Part shown: positions 1 to 9,022 of the stretch, one piece after another | Numbering within the stretch: the stretch's first letter is position 1 | How the letters are laid out: every line of letters begins with the position of its first letter | Assembly: GCF_018802605.1 (NCBI RefSeq) | Contig: NZ_CP069161.1 | Span: forward strand, 124,001 to 188,000 | DNA length: 64,000 bases | Reading direction: 5' to 3' | Origin: Paludibacterium paludis | GTDB taxonomy: Bacteria > Pseudomonadota > Gammaproteobacteria > Burkholderiales > Chromobacteriaceae | The notes under the pieces: generated by a model | Databases searched by the model: none | Seen by the model: only the letters and a program-made list of their open reading frames with translations | Told to the model about the DNA's origin: nothing | Position numbers and translations under genes: made by a program

Positions 1-156
1 CAGAACGGGCAGGGGCTCGATGCCGAAGGACGAGGACAGCGCCGCGAGCTTGTCCGGATTGCGGTCGGACACGCGGATGCGGTGTCCTCCCTGCCTGACA
101 AGTCCGCCGATAATGGCGGACGCCATGTTGCCGCCGCCGATGAAGGTTATGTTCAT
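1..156 (-). CDS. proC: Pyrroline-5-carboxylate reductase, N-terminal part
   Basis: Only the first 52 codons are present; the gene runs off the left edge. The product begins MNITFIGGGNMASAIIGG, the glycine-rich nucleotide-binding start of the ProC family, which makes proline from 1-pyrroline-5-carboxylate with NAD(P)H in the cytoplasm. It lies 13 bases downstream of yggS on the same strand, the usual yggS-proC order, so the two are probably co-transcribed. The call rests on the N-terminus and the neighbour only. Confidence 0.85.
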   Translation of the reverse strand, partial: MNITFIGGGNMASAIIGGLVRQGGHRIRVSDRNPDKLAALSSSFGIEPLPVL

Positions 157-169
157 GGTCGCTCTTCAA

Positions 170-865
170 TTAATGTCGATAGCTGCGGGATCCGAAAATG
201 GCCGTGCCGACCCGCACATGGGTCGCGCCGGCGCGAATGGCCAGGGCCATGTCGGACGACATGCCCATGGACAGGGTATCCAGTTCGAAACCTTGCGCCG
301 CGAGCCGGTCGCGCAGTTGCGCGAGCAGACCGAAACGCGCGAGCAGCACCGCCTCGTCGGCACTCGGCTCCGGAATGCACATCAGCCCTCGCAGCACGAG
401 CCGCGGCAGCGCCGCCACCTTGCGCGCGAGCGCTTCCACCTCGTCCGGACGGCAGCCGCTCTTGCTCTCTTCTCCGGACACGTTGACCTGCAGCAGCACA
501 TTGAGCGGCGGCAGGGTGTCCGGACGCTGCGCGGACAGCCGCTCGGCGATCTTGTCGCGTTCGACGGAATGCACCCAGTGGGCGCGCTCGGCCACGGCAC
601 GCGTCTTGTTGGACTGCAATGGTCCGATAAAGTGCCATTGAATATCCAGATCAACAAGCTCTTCCGTCTTGCTTACCAACTCCTGCACATAGTTCTCGCC
701 GAACGCGCGTTGTCCGGCGGCGTAAGCCGCACGCACCGCATCGGCGCCGAACGTTTTGCTGACGGCCACCAGGGCAACACTGCCGGCCGGCCGGCCGGCG
801 TCTTCCTCGGCGCGGGCCACACCTTGACGGACATCGCCGAGTGCCTGGGCGATCGTTTCCAACAT
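170..865 (-). CDS. yggS: YggS/PROSC family PLP homeostasis protein
   Basis: 231 residues, normal for the family of pyridoxal-phosphate-binding proteins that buffer free PLP; no enzyme activity is established for them. The PLP lysine sits in ALVAVSKTF, followed by FGENYVQE, IQWHFIGPLQSNK and LSMGMSSD, all family hallmarks. The start at 865 (MLETIAQ) fits homologues; a longer reading from 892 exists but has no family support. A TATAAT-like element on this strand at 901-906 may be its promoter, in the divergent gap shared with pilT. Confidence 0.9.
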   Translation of the reverse strand: MLETIAQALGDVRQGVARAEEDAGRPAGSVALVAVSKTFGADAVRAAYAAGQRAFGENYVQELVSKTEELVDLDIQWHFIGPLQSNKTRAVAERAHWVHSVERDKIAERLSAQRPDTLPPLNVLLQVNVSGEESKSGCRPDEVEALARKVAALPRLVLRGLMCIPEPSADEAVLLARFGLLAQLRDRLAAQGFELDTLSMGMSSDMALAIRAGATHVRVGTAIFGSRSYRH

Positions 866-958
866 ACGAATTCCTGACGGGTTTGACGACACAACGACCG
901 ATTATAGAACCAACAGGCGCACAATGGAGAATCTGCCGCACCGGGCAAGCCCCTTTGA

Positions 959-964
959 TACAAT
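959..964 (+). promoter_or_regulatory. Possible pilT promoter (extended -10)
   Basis: TGATACAAT at 956-964 reads as an extended -10 element about 35 bases ahead of the pilT start codon. No convincing -35 is visible. This is a motif match only. Confidence 0.35.
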
Positions 965-998
965 CGAAGGAAGACCATTACGGGCACGAGGCTTTCTG

Positions 999-2036
999 AT
1001 GGAAATTTCCGAGCTGTTGGCGTTCACGGTCAAAAACCAGGCTTCCGACCTTCACCTGTCGTCGGGCATGCCCCCGCTGCTCAGGGTCAATGGCGACATC
1101 CGCCGCGTCAACCTGCCGCCGATGACGTCCCATGATGTCCACTCGATGATCTACGACATCATGAACGATTATCAGCGCAAAGGCTTCGAAGAAACCCTCG
1201 AGAGCGACTTCTCGTTCGCGCTGCCGGGCATCGCGCGCTTCCGGGTCAACGTATTCATGCAAAATCGCGGTATCGCCGCCGTGTTCCGCGTGATTCCCTC
1301 TCATGTGTTCACCCTCGACGAACTCGACGGCCCGCGCATCCTGAAGGAACTGTGCGATCTGCCGCGCGGCCTCGTACTGGTCACCGGCCCGACCGGTTCG
1401 GGCAAATCCACCACGCTCGCCGCGATGATCGATTTCATCAACGCCACCCGTTTCGCGCACATCCTCACGATCGAGGACCCGATCGAATTCGTGCACGACA
1501 GCAAGCAAAGCCTCATCAACCAGCGCGAACTCGGGCAACAGACCATGAGTTTCGCCAACGCCCTGCGCAGCGCGTTGCGCGAGGATCCGGACGTGATCAT
1601 GGTCGGCGAGCTGCGGGACCTGGAAACCATCCGGCTCGCGCTGACCGCCGCGGAAACCGGCCACCTGGTGTTCGCCTCGCTGCACACCAGTTCCGCCCCG
1701 AAAACCATCGACCGGATCGTCGATGTGTTTCCGGCGGGAGAAAAAGACATGGTGCGCACCATGCTGTCCGAATCGTTGCGCGCGGTGGTGTCGCAGACCC
1801 TGATCAAGCAAAGCGACGGCAACGGACGGGTCGCGGCGTTCGAAATCATGATGGGCACACCGGCCGTGCGCAACCTCATCCGGGAAAACAAGCTGGCCCA
1901 GTTGCTGACGGCCATGCAGACAGGCAGCCAGTCGGGCATGCAGACGCTCGACCAGGCATTGCAGGAACTGTTGCGCCGCGGCCGCATCTCGCTGGCCGAC
2001 GCGCGTGGCAAGGCCGCCCAGAAAGATCTGTTCTGA
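999..2036 (+). CDS. pilT: Type IV pilus retraction ATPase PilT
   Basis: 345 residues, the standard PilT length. It powers pilus depolymerisation, twitching and DNA uptake at the cytoplasmic face of the inner membrane. Visible are the Walker A GPTGSGKSTT, the Asp box around ILTIEDPIEFVH, Walker B DPDVIMVGELRD, the His box TGHLVFASLHTSSA, and the PilT-type C-terminal motif. The start at 999 (MEISELL) matches the family; a longer in-frame reading from 924 is not needed. pilU follows after 18 bases. Confidence 0.97.
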   Translation: MEISELLAFTVKNQASDLHLSSGMPPLLRVNGDIRRVNLPPMTSHDVHSMIYDIMNDYQRKGFEETLESDFSFALPGIARFRVNVFMQNRGIAAVFRVIPSHVFTLDELDGPRILKELCDLPRGLVLVTGPTGSGKSTTLAAMIDFINATRFAHILTIEDPIEFVHDSKQSLINQRELGQQTMSFANALRSALREDPDVIMVGELRDLETIRLALTAAETGHLVFASLHTSSAPKTIDRIVDVFPAGEKDMVRTMLSESLRAVVSQTLIKQSDGNGRVAAFEIMMGTPAVRNLIRENKLAQLLTAMQTGSQSGMQTLDQALQELLRRGRISLADARGKAAQKDLF

Positions 2037-2054
2037 GGCGGAAGGAGTGGAAAG

Positions 2055-3191
2055 ATGGATCAACACGAGGCTCGGCGGCTGATCGCCGATCTTCTGGCAA
2101 CGGCGGTCGCCCGTCACGCCTCCGATGTGTTCGTCAGCGCGGATTTTCCCCCCGCCCTGAAAATCGACGGACGCCTGCAACCCGCGATGGAAAAACCCCT
2201 GCTCGCGCAGGAAGCGAAAGAGCTGGTGCAGGCGATGATGACGGCGCATCACCTTGGCGAATTCACCGCCACCAAGGAGGCGAACTTCGCCATCACCCAG
2301 GAGGGCATCGGCCGCTTCCGGGTCAGCGCCTTCATGCAACAAGGACACCCGGCGATGGTGATCCGCCGCATCACCACCGACATCCCGACGCTTGACGAGT
2401 TGCGCCTGCCCGCCGTGCTCAAGGATATTTCGATGATCCGGCGCGGGCTGGTGATTTTCGTGGGAGGCACCGGGTCGGGCAAATCCACCTCGCTCGCCGC
2501 GCTGATCGACTGGCGCAATACCCATGCCGAAGACCATATCATCACCATCGAGGAACCGGTCGAATTCATCCATCATCACAAAAAGAGCCTGATCACGCAG
2601 CGGGAGGTCGGCATCGATACCGACAGCTGGGGAATCGCGCTGAAGAACACGCTACGCCAGGCTCCCGACGTGATCATGATGGGCGAGGTCCGCGATCAGG
2701 CCTCGATGATGTATGCGCTGCAATTCGCCGAAACCGGCCACTTGTGCCTGGCCACCCTGCACGCCAACAACGCCAACCAGGCGCTGGAACGGGTCATCAA
2801 CTTCTTCCCCGAGGAGCGCCGCCAACAGGTGCTGCTCGACCTGTCCCTCAACATGCGCGCCATCATTTCGCAACGGCTGGTGCCGCTCAAGGGCGGCAAG
2901 GGCCGTTGCGCGGCGGTGGAAGTCCTGCTCAACAGCCCGCTGGTGTCGGATCTGATCGTCTCGGGCGATGTGCACGGCATCAAGGACATCATGGGCCGCT
3001 CCACCGACCTTGGCATGCGCACCTTCGACCAGTCCTTGTTCGAACTGTACGAGGAGGGCCGCGTCGGCCTCGAGGACGCGCTGCGCAACGCCGACTCCAT
3101 CAACGACCTGCGCTTGCGCATCAAGCTCTATAGCGAGCGAAGCAAATCGCGCGATCCGCTGGGAGGACTCGATCATCTGGATCTGGTCTGA
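2055..3191 (+). CDS. pilU: PilT-dependent retraction ATPase PilU
   Basis: 378 residues, a PilT paralogue that assists retraction against load. It has Walker A GGTGSGKSTS, HIITIEEPVEFIHHHK, Walker B DVIMMGEVRD and the His box TGHLCLATLHANNANQ. The longer C-terminus, ending DPLGGLDHLDLV, is PilU-like rather than PilT-like. A GGAG-type ribosome site precedes the start. It forms a two-gene unit with pilT and ends at a strong shared terminator facing gltL. Confidence 0.96.
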   Translation: MDQHEARRLIADLLATAVARHASDVFVSADFPPALKIDGRLQPAMEKPLLAQEAKELVQAMMTAHHLGEFTATKEANFAITQEGIGRFRVSAFMQQGHPAMVIRRITTDIPTLDELRLPAVLKDISMIRRGLVIFVGGTGSGKSTSLAALIDWRNTHAEDHIITIEEPVEFIHHHKKSLITQREVGIDTDSWGIALKNTLRQAPDVIMMGEVRDQASMMYALQFAETGHLCLATLHANNANQALERVINFFPEERRQQVLLDLSLNMRAIISQRLVPLKGGKGRCAAVEVLLNSPLVSDLIVSGDVHGIKDIMGRSTDLGMRTFDQSLFELYEEGRVGLEDALRNADSINDLRLRIKLYSERSKSRDPLGGLDHLDLV

Positions 3192-3210
3192 CCCGCCTCA
3201 CGATAGGCGA

Positions 3211-3247
3211 ACACCCCCGCCGCCTGTTCGGGCGGACGGGGGTGTTT
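3211..3247. terminator. Bidirectional terminator between pilU and gltL
   Basis: A 14-base-pair GC-rich stem (3211-3224 with 3231-3245, one bulged A at 3236) closes a six-base loop and ends in TTT. It lies between the convergent pilU and gltL genes and can serve both. Its right arm overlaps the parS site by three bases. Confidence 0.8.
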
Positions 3248-3258
3248 CACGTGAAACA
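3243..3258. other. parS: parS site 1 (ParB-binding centromere site)
   Basis: TGTTTCACGTGAAACA is a perfect 16-base palindrome identical to the classical bacterial parS consensus. It is intergenic, between pilU and gltL. It is one of five such sites in the window. Confidence 0.9.
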
Positions 3259-3269
3259 GGCCCGAAGAC

Positions 3270-4007
3270 TCAGTGCTGCAGGATCTTGGACAGGAACAAC
3301 TGGGCGCGTTCGGAACGCGGGCTGCCGAAGAAGGCTTCCTTGTCGCAGTCCTCGACGATCTGCCCCTTGTCCATGAAGATCACCCGGTTGGCCACGCGCC
3401 GCGCGAAGCCCATTTCATGGGTCACGCACATCATGGTCATGCCTTCCTGGGCCAGCCCGGTCATCACATCCAGCACTTCGTTGATCATTTCCGGATCGAG
3501 CGCCGAGGTCGGCTCGTCGAAAAGCATGGCGATGGGGTCCATCGACAGCGCCCGGGCGATCGCCACCCGTTGCTGCTGTCCCCCGGACAACTGCCCGGGA
3601 AACTTCGCGGCGTGCGCCTTGAGGCCCACCCGGTCAAGATAGAGCAGGCCTTTTTGCCGCGCCTCGTCCATGCTGCGTCCCAGCACCTTGACTTGCGCCA
3701 GAGTAAGGTTCTCGGCGATGGACAAGTGCGGGAACAGTTCGAAGTGCTGAAACACCATACCGACCCGGGAGCGCAGTTTCGGCAGATCGGTCGACGGATC
3801 GCCGACCGACACGCCATCCACCGTGATGACCCCCTTCTGGAAGGGTTCGAGCGCATTGACGCATTTGATCAGCGTCGATTTGCCGGACCCGGACGGGCCG
3901 CATACCACCACCACCTCGCCCTTGGCGACCGACGTCGTGCAGTCGGTCAGCACCTGGAAATCCCCGTACCATTTGCTGATGTTGTCAATTGTAATCATCT
4001 GGCTCAT
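3270..4007 (-). CDS. gltL: Glutamate/aspartate ABC transporter ATPase
   Basis: 245 residues from MSQMITID. Walker [10 protein letters not shown], signature [15 protein letters not shown], Walker [15 protein letters not shown] and the His loop VTHEMGFA are all present, and the sequence is very close to Escherichia coli GltL throughout. It energises import of acidic amino acids. The start at 4007 has an AGGTGG ribosome site and forms an ATGA overlap with the gltK stop, indicating translational coupling. It is the last gene of gltI-J-K-L. Confidence 0.95.
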   Translation of the reverse strand: MSQMITIDNISKWYGDFQVLTDCTTSVAKGEVVVVCGPSGSGKSTLIKCVNALEPFQKGVITVDGVSVGDPSTDLPKLRSRVGMVFQHFELFPHLSIAENLTLAQVKVLGRSMDEARQKGLLYLDRVGLKAHAAKFPGQLSGGQQQRVAIARALSMDPIAMLFDEPTSALDPEMINEVLDVMTGLAQEGMTMMCVTHEMGFARRVANRVIFMDKGQIVEDCDKEAFFGSPRSERAQLFLSKILQH

Positions 4008-4678
4008 ACCGACCACCTGGAATGAAGACGCTTGACCGCCCGGGAGGCGGTGAAGCTGATAAGGAAATACACCGCGGCGGCGAACAACAGGAATTCATGG
4101 GGCAAACCCACGATATCGCCCTTGGACCGCGCGGTATTCAGAAAATCCATCAGACCCACCGCGTACACCAGCGAGGTATCCTGAAAAAGGATGATGCTCT
4201 GCTGCAACAGCAGCGGCAGCATTTTGCGGAACGCCTGCGGCAGGATCACATAACGCATGGCCTGCCCATAGGTCATGCCCAGCGCGAACGCGGCGCCGAT
4301 CTGCCCCTTGGGAATCGCCTGGATGCCCGCGCGCACGATTTCGGCGAAGTACGCCGCCTCGAACATCACGAACGCCACCACGCACGAAGTGAAGGCACCG
4401 ACCGGGGTGACGCTTCCGGTGATCCACGACAACAACATCGGCACCACCAGGTAAAACCAGGAAATGACCAGCAGCAGCGGGATGGAGCGGAAGTAGTTGA
4501 CGTAAAACAGTGCCGCCGCCGACATCAGGCGGTTGCTCGACAAGCGCGCGAGCGCCAGGAAGGTGCCCAGCACCACGCCGCCGATCACACCGCCGGCCAG
4601 CAGTTTCAGTGTCAGCGCCAGGCCTTCGATCAGTCCCGGCATGGCCGGCACGATCTGGCTGAAATCGAGAGAGGTCAT
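4004..4678 (-). CDS. gltK: Glutamate/aspartate ABC transporter permease GltK
   Basis: 224 residues, an inner-membrane permease with about five hydrophobic segments and the binding-protein-dependent permease (EAA) motif near EIVRAGIQAIPKGQIGAAFA. It pairs with GltJ to form the membrane channel. The start at 4678 (MTSLDFSQIVP) aligns with GltK proteins and overlaps the gltJ stop as ATGA. Confidence 0.93.
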   Translation of the reverse strand: MTSLDFSQIVPAMPGLIEGLALTLKLLAGGVIGGVVLGTFLALARLSSNRLMSAAALFYVNYFRSIPLLLVISWFYLVVPMLLSWITGSVTPVGAFTSCVVAFVMFEAAYFAEIVRAGIQAIPKGQIGAAFALGMTYGQAMRYVILPQAFRKMLPLLLQQSIILFQDTSLVYAVGLMDFLNTARSKGDIVGLPHEFLLFAAAVYFLISFTASRAVKRLHSRWSV

Positions 4679-5421
4679 TTGCCGGACCCTCCCATCATGC
4701 CGGGTACGCGCCATTTTTCTTCAAGACGGCTCATCAGTTTCATGAATCCCATGTTGATCACGAAATAGATTACCGTGGCCAGTGTGAAGGCCTCGAAGAT
4801 GTTCGCCGTGTACTCGGCGGTCTGCTTGGTCTGCGCCAACAGATCCATCAGGCCGATCAGCGACGCCACCGAGGAATTCTTGATGATGTTCAGGAACTCG
4901 CCGGTCAGCGGCGGGATGATGATGCGGAACGCCTGCGGCAACAGCACATAGCGGTAGAGCTGCGCCCGGGTGAAGCCGATCGCGAGTCCAGCGCTGCGCT
5001 GCCCTCGCGGCAAGGCTTCGATACCGGTGCGCACCTGCTCGGCGACACGCGCCGCGGTGAAAAGCCCGAGGCACACCACCACGCTGATGAAGGCCGAGGT
5101 GCCGGGATTCAGGTCCTGCTTGAACCAGGTCTCGATCGGGCCGGGCAGCAGGTCCGGCACCAGGAAATACCAGAAAAACAGCTGAACGAGCAGCGGCACA
5201 TTGCGAAACAGCGCGACATAGACGCCCGCCAGACGCGATGCGATGCCGCCTTCCAGAGTGCGCGCCACACCGATCACGGCCCCCAGGGACAGCGCGACGA
5301 GCCAGCCGCACAGCGCGATGGCCAGCGTCCAGCCCAGACCCGAGACGAACCAGTTCAGATAGATTTCATTGCCCACGCCGGTGGGGTTGAAATACACACC
5401 CCAGTTCCAGTGGTAATTCAT
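4675..5421 (-). CDS. gltJ: Glutamate/aspartate ABC transporter permease GltJ
   Basis: 248 residues. It begins MNYHWNWGVYF, the typical GltJ start, and carries several membrane segments plus the EAA loop EQVRTGIEALPRGQRSAGLA that contacts the ATPase. It is preceded by a GGAG ribosome site and by a perfect hairpin that separates it from gltI. It is translationally coupled to gltK. Confidence 0.94.
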   Translation of the reverse strand: MNYHWNWGVYFNPTGVGNEIYLNWFVSGLGWTLAIALCGWLVALSLGAVIGVARTLEGGIASRLAGVYVALFRNVPLLVQLFFWYFLVPDLLPGPIETWFKQDLNPGTSAFISVVVCLGLFTAARVAEQVRTGIEALPRGQRSAGLAIGFTRAQLYRYVLLPQAFRIIIPPLTGEFLNIIKNSSVASLIGLMDLLAQTKQTAEYTANIFEAFTLATVIYFVINMGFMKLMSRLEEKWRVPGMMGGSGK

Positions 5422-5440
5422 GATTCATTCTCCAGCACGA

Positions 5441-5464
5441 AAAGGGGGCACGAATGCCCCCTTT
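5441..5464 (-). terminator. Intercistronic hairpin between gltI and gltJ
   Basis: AAAGGGGGCA and TGCCCCCTTT form a perfect ten-pair stem with a four-base loop. Only a short T run follows in the gltI-to-gltJ direction. Such stems usually reduce read-through or protect upstream mRNA ends, so that the periplasmic binding protein is made in excess over the membrane parts. That role is inference from position. Confidence 0.7.
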
Positions 5465-5484
5465 GTCAGAATCCTGACTGGAAC

Positions 5485-6384
5485 TCAGTCGGCGGCCTTG
5501 TCGGTCGGACTGGCGTACAGCGCCTTGAGGTCGGCGCTCATCGGGAAGTTCAGATTCAATCCCTTGGGCGGAATCGGGCTCTGGAACCATTTCTTGTACA
5601 GCGCGTTGACTTCGCCGGACTTGTACACGGCCTTGAGCGCATCGTCGACCACTTTCTTGAAGGCCGGATCGTCCTTGCGCAGCATGCAACCGTAGTTTTC
5701 ATGGGTTTGGGCGCGGCCGACCACCACCCAGTCGGACGGATTGCGCGACTTGGCCATTTCGCCGTACAACAGCGCGTCGTCCATCATGAACGCCACCGCG
5801 CGGCCGCTTTCGAGCATCTGGAAGGATTCGCCGTGGTCCTTGGCCTGGATGATGTTCATGCCCATCTTTTTATCGGCGTTCATCGCGCTGATCAGACGCG
5901 CCGACGTGGTGCCGGCGGTGGTCACCACGTTCTTGCCGGCCAGATCGGCGAAATCCTTGATGCCGGAGGTTTTCTTGGTCATCAGGCGGGTACCGATCTG
6001 GAAAATCCCGACCGAGAAGGCGACCTGCTGCTGGCGTTCCACATTATTGGTCGTGGAGCCGCACTCGAGATCCACCGTGCCGTTCTGCACCAGGGGAATG
6101 CGGGTCTGCGAGGTCACCAGGTTGTAGCGCACCTGCAGGCCAGGCATGTTCAGTTCCTTTTTCACCTGATCGGCCACTTTATTGGCCAGATCCACGGCGA
6201 AACCGACGGGTTTCTGGTTGTTGTCGTAGTAGGAGAAGGGAATGGACGAATCGCGGTTGCCCAGCACGAGCGTGCCGGTCTCCTTGACTTTTTTCAGGGT
6301 GCCGGTCAGCTCGGCCGACATGGCCGGAGCCGAGGCGATCGCCGCCAGCGTGGCGGCACAGATAAGATGCTTGCTCATCAACAT
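5485..6384 (-). CDS. gltI: Glutamate/aspartate periplasmic binding protein GltI
   Basis: 299 residues with an N-terminal signal peptide (KHLICAATLAAIASAPAMSA, cleavage likely after AMSA) and a type II periplasmic binding fold. The ligand-binding region is GNRDSSIPFSYYDNNQKPVG. It captures glutamate and aspartate in the periplasm for GltJK. A GGAGG ribosome site lies six bases before the start at 6384. It is the first gene of the operon. Confidence 0.95.
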   Translation of the reverse strand: MLMSKHLICAATLAAIASAPAMSAELTGTLKKVKETGTLVLGNRDSSIPFSYYDNNQKPVGFAVDLANKVADQVKKELNMPGLQVRYNLVTSQTRIPLVQNGTVDLECGSTTNNVERQQQVAFSVGIFQIGTRLMTKKTSGIKDFADLAGKNVVTTAGTTSARLISAMNADKKMGMNIIQAKDHGESFQMLESGRAVAFMMDDALLYGEMAKSRNPSDWVVVGRAQTHENYGCMLRKDDPAFKKVVDDALKAVYKSGEVNALYKKWFQSPIPPKGLNLNFPMSADLKALYASPTDKAAD

Positions 6385-6544
6385 AGTTTTTCCTCCAGTG
6401 AATGACGGTTCGGCGCGACCGCCGGCAGCCTGTGACCCGGCGGTATCGCGCCTTTCCGGGACGTCCGTTCGCAGTGCGTCCCCGTTATCGGGGATCGAAT
6501 GATGGGAAATGTCTGCTAACGGCCGTCGCGAATCGGTGTTCCGG

Positions 6545-7279
6545 CTAGCTCATCGGAGTGAGGAGCTGGCGCAGGAACTGTTTGGCGCGGTCGTGCTGCG
6601 GATTGAGGAAGAACTCCTCCGGTTCCGCCTGTTCGAGAATCTCGCCGTGGTCGACGAACACGACGCGGTCGGCCACTTCGCGGGCGAATCCCATTTCATG
6701 GGTGACGACCATCATGGTCATGCCGCTCAAGGCCAGGTCCTTCATGACCTTGAGGACTTCACCGATCATTTCCGGGTCCAGCGCCGAGGTCGGCTCGTCG
6801 AACAGCATGACCTTCGGTTGCATCGCCAGGCCGCGCGCGATCGCCACGCGCTGCTGCTGGCCACCCGACAATTGCGCGGGAAACGCGTCCTTCTTGTGTG
6901 CAAGACCAACGCGCTCAAGGAGCTCGACCGCCAGTTTTTCGGCCGCCGGCCGGGTCATCTTCTTGACCTGGATCGGCGACAGGGTGATGTTGTCCAGCAC
7001 CGACAGGTGCGGATACAGATTGAAGTGCTGGAACACGAAGCCGACTTCGGCGCGCAAGGCGTTCAGGTCGGTCTTCGGATCGGCCACGTTCTTGCCGTCC
7101 ACCCAGATTTCGCCCTCGTTGATCGTTTCGAGCTGGTTGACGGTGCGGATCAGTGTCGATTTGCCGGAGCCGGACGGGCCGCACACCACGACCACTTCTC
7201 CGGCCTTGACGTGCAGCGTGATGCCGTTGAGCACGTGCAGATCCTTGAACCACTTGTGAACGTTCATCAAACGTATCAT
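6545..7279 (-). CDS. Polar amino-acid ABC transporter ATPase, second copy
   Basis: 244 residues with Walker [10 protein letters not shown], signature [29 protein letters not shown] and [14 protein letters not shown]. It is of the GlnQ/GltL type and clearly paralogous to the gltL at 3270, but has no permease or binding-protein partner beside it. It lies 160 bases upstream of gltI on the same strand. It may serve GltJK as an alternative motor or an unlinked importer. Start at 7279 (MIRLMNVHK); 7264 is also possible. Confidence 0.88.
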   Translation of the reverse strand: MIRLMNVHKWFKDLHVLNGITLHVKAGEVVVVCGPSGSGKSTLIRTVNQLETINEGEIWVDGKNVADPKTDLNALRAEVGFVFQHFNLYPHLSVLDNITLSPIQVKKMTRPAAEKLAVELLERVGLAHKKDAFPAQLSGGQQQRVAIARGLAMQPKVMLFDEPTSALDPEMIGEVLKVMKDLALSGMTMMVVTHEMGFAREVADRVVFVDHGEILEQAEPEEFFLNPQHDRAKQFLRQLLTPMS

Positions 7280-7392
7280 TCAGCTTCGTCCCTGTTGTCT
7301 TGACCGGATGCGACCGGTTTTCCGGCTAATTCTGACCCGAACGCCATAAAACCACAACGTGCGGTGCACAATAGCCTTTTGATTATGAATAA

Positions 7393-8175
7393 CTAATTAT
7401 TTTTCTTATTGAATAGATAGTTCGTCATAGCCACATAGCACTCCACCGGCAAGCTTTCCGCCCGCGCGCCGGGGTCGATGCCAAGCGCGGTGAAACCCTC
7501 GTCGTCCAGCACGCCCTTGAGCGTATTGCGCAAGGTCTTGCGCCGCTGCGAGAACGCGCGGGTCACCAGATCCTCGAGCAAGGCCTCGTCCCGGGCGATG
7601 CCGCAACGGCCAGGCGCCGGAATCATCCGCACCACCGCGGAATCGACTTTCGGTGGCGGCCAGAACGCCTCGGGCGGCACGGCAAGGATGTTTTCCATCT
7701 CGAAACGGTATTGCAGCATCACGGTCAAGCGGCCGTAATCGGGTGTCGACGGCTCCGCCACCATGCGGTCGATCACTTCCTTTTGCAACATGAAGTGCAT
7801 GTCCTTCACGCGCGCGCCAAAGCTCGCCAGATGGAAAAGCAGCGGGGTGGAAATGTTGTAGGGCAGGTTCCCGACGATTTTCAGGTCGCCCGGCACCGAG
7901 GCGAAATCGTAGGCGAGCGCGTCGCCCTCGTGAATGGTCAGGCGCTCGGGCGCCACCTTCTCCTTCAACCGGGCAATGATGTCGCGGTCGATTTCCACCA
8001 CGTGCAGGTGGCGGAGCGTGCGCAGCAGCGGGAAGGTGATGGCGCCCAGTCCCGGGCCGATTTCGATGACGGTGTCGTCGGGCTGCGGATTCACCGCCGC
8101 GACGATGCTTTCGATGACGTGATTATCTTGCAGGAAGTTCTGTCCGAACCGCTTGCGTGGTATGTGCTGGCTCAT
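7393..8175 (-). CDS. rsmA: 16S rRNA dimethyladenosine transferase RsmA (KsgA)
   Basis: 260 residues. It dimethylates the two adjacent adenines near the 3' end of 16S rRNA during small-subunit maturation. The N-terminus [11 protein letters not shown], the SAM-binding [12 protein letters not shown], the catalytic NLPYNIS and the C-terminal [13 protein letters not shown] are hallmark motifs. It stands alone, followed by an AT-rich stretch before the amino-acid ATPase gene. Confidence 0.97.
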   Translation of the reverse strand: MSQHIPRKRFGQNFLQDNHVIESIVAAVNPQPDDTVIEIGPGLGAITFPLLRTLRHLHVVEIDRDIIARLKEKVAPERLTIHEGDALAYDFASVPGDLKIVGNLPYNISTPLLFHLASFGARVKDMHFMLQKEVIDRMVAEPSTPDYGRLTVMLQYRFEMENILAVPPEAFWPPPKVDSAVVRMIPAPGRCGIARDEALLEDLVTRAFSQRRKTLRNTLKGVLDDEGFTALGIDPGARAESLPVECYVAMTNYLFNKKNN

Positions 8176-8217
8176 AGGTGTCTTTTTTCCGTTTTCCGAA
8201 TTTTAAACCGCGGTGGA

Positions 8218-8236
8218 GAAAACCGTCAGGTTTTTC
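8218..8236 (-). terminator. Weak hairpin at the end of yqaA
   Basis: AAAACC and GGTTTT pair around a GTCA loop, overlapping the last codons of yqaA, with only a few T residues on the minus strand. It may end yqaA transcription but is short. Confidence 0.3.
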
Positions 8237-8648
8237 ACCCGGCAAGACGAATGACGGAATACGCCAGAATGGCATAGCGCGCCGCCTTGCCCAACGTCAG
8301 CCAAATGACGCAGGGCACGACAGGCAAGCGCAGCCAGCCGGCCGCCAGCGGAATCGCGTCGCCGATGAACGGCACCCAGGCCAGCGCCAGCGAGGCGCTG
8401 CCATAACGAGCGAACAACCGCTCGATGCGCGGCGGCATTTCCTTGCGTGGCGCGAGCCTCCCGATCACGAGACTCGTCAGGCTGCCGGCGGTGTTCGCGA
8501 ATGTCGCCACGGCCAGCGCCCATGAGGCATCGTGCGGCCATTTGTAGAGAAACGCCGCGAGCGCGATTTCCGAGTTGCCGGGCAACAGCGTGGAGGAAAG
8601 GAAGGCCGAAGCGGCGAGGCCGCCGAGCGCCAGCGCCTCGCCGCTCAT
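8235..8648 (-). CDS. YqaA family small membrane protein
   Basis: 137 residues with about four hydrophobic segments, related to the DedA/SNARE-associated group (YqaA branch), whose exact role is unknown. Typical stretches are STLLPGNSEIALAAFLYKW, TFANTAGSLTSLVIGR and WVPFIGDAIPLAAGWLR, the last like the DedA re-entrant region. The start overlaps the cyaY stop (ATGA), so the pair is probably co-translated. Confidence 0.85.
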   Translation of the reverse strand: MSGEALALGGLAASAFLSSTLLPGNSEIALAAFLYKWPHDASWALAVATFANTAGSLTSLVIGRLAPRKEMPPRIERLFARYGSASLALAWVPFIGDAIPLAAGWLRLPVVPCVIWLTLGKAARYAILAYSVIRLAG

Positions 8649-8962
8649 GCCTGAAAGCGGAAAGGCGCGCCGGCCGTCTCGCCGATCAGGGTTTCCAGCA
8701 TGTCCGACAGCGACGAACCGTCACGGGTATTCACCCATTGTCCGTCCCGGAAGGCATAGTGAAAGCCGCCGCGTTTGGCCGCGACCCACATCTCCCGGTT
8801 GGGCAGGTGCCGGTTGACGATGATTTTCGCGCCATTGTCGAACGCGAGTTCAAGCACCCCGCCATTGAGCGCGTAATCGACGTCGATCTCCTGGTCGTCG
8901 AGCGCGTTTTGCAGGTTTTCCAGAAGCGCGTCGGTCAAATCGAGAAATTCGGATTCGGTCAT
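8645..8962 (-). CDS. cyaY: Frataxin-like protein CyaY
   Basis: 105 residues beginning MTESEFLDLTDALLE, with the acidic first helix and the family signature NREMWVAAKRGGFHY. CyaY binds iron and modulates iron-sulfur cluster assembly. The start at 8962 matches the family; the frame is open further upstream but that is not needed. It is divergent from lptM with only 60 bases between starts, the common cyaY/lptM layout. Confidence 0.96.
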   Translation of the reverse strand: MTESEFLDLTDALLENLQNALDDQEIDVDYALNGGVLELAFDNGAKIIVNRHLPNREMWVAAKRGGFHYAFRDGQWVNTRDGSSLSDMLETLIGETAGAPFRFQA

Positions 8963-9022
8963 GGCTGTTTCCCGCTGTGTGAGTTTGTTAGTATGGAATT
9001 TTGCCACAATCGGACGCTGCTC

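Noticed and set aside
978..2579. A 533-codon open frame on the minus strand
   Set aside because: It is antisense to pilT and pilU, which have full family motifs. Long antisense frames are common in GC-rich DNA.
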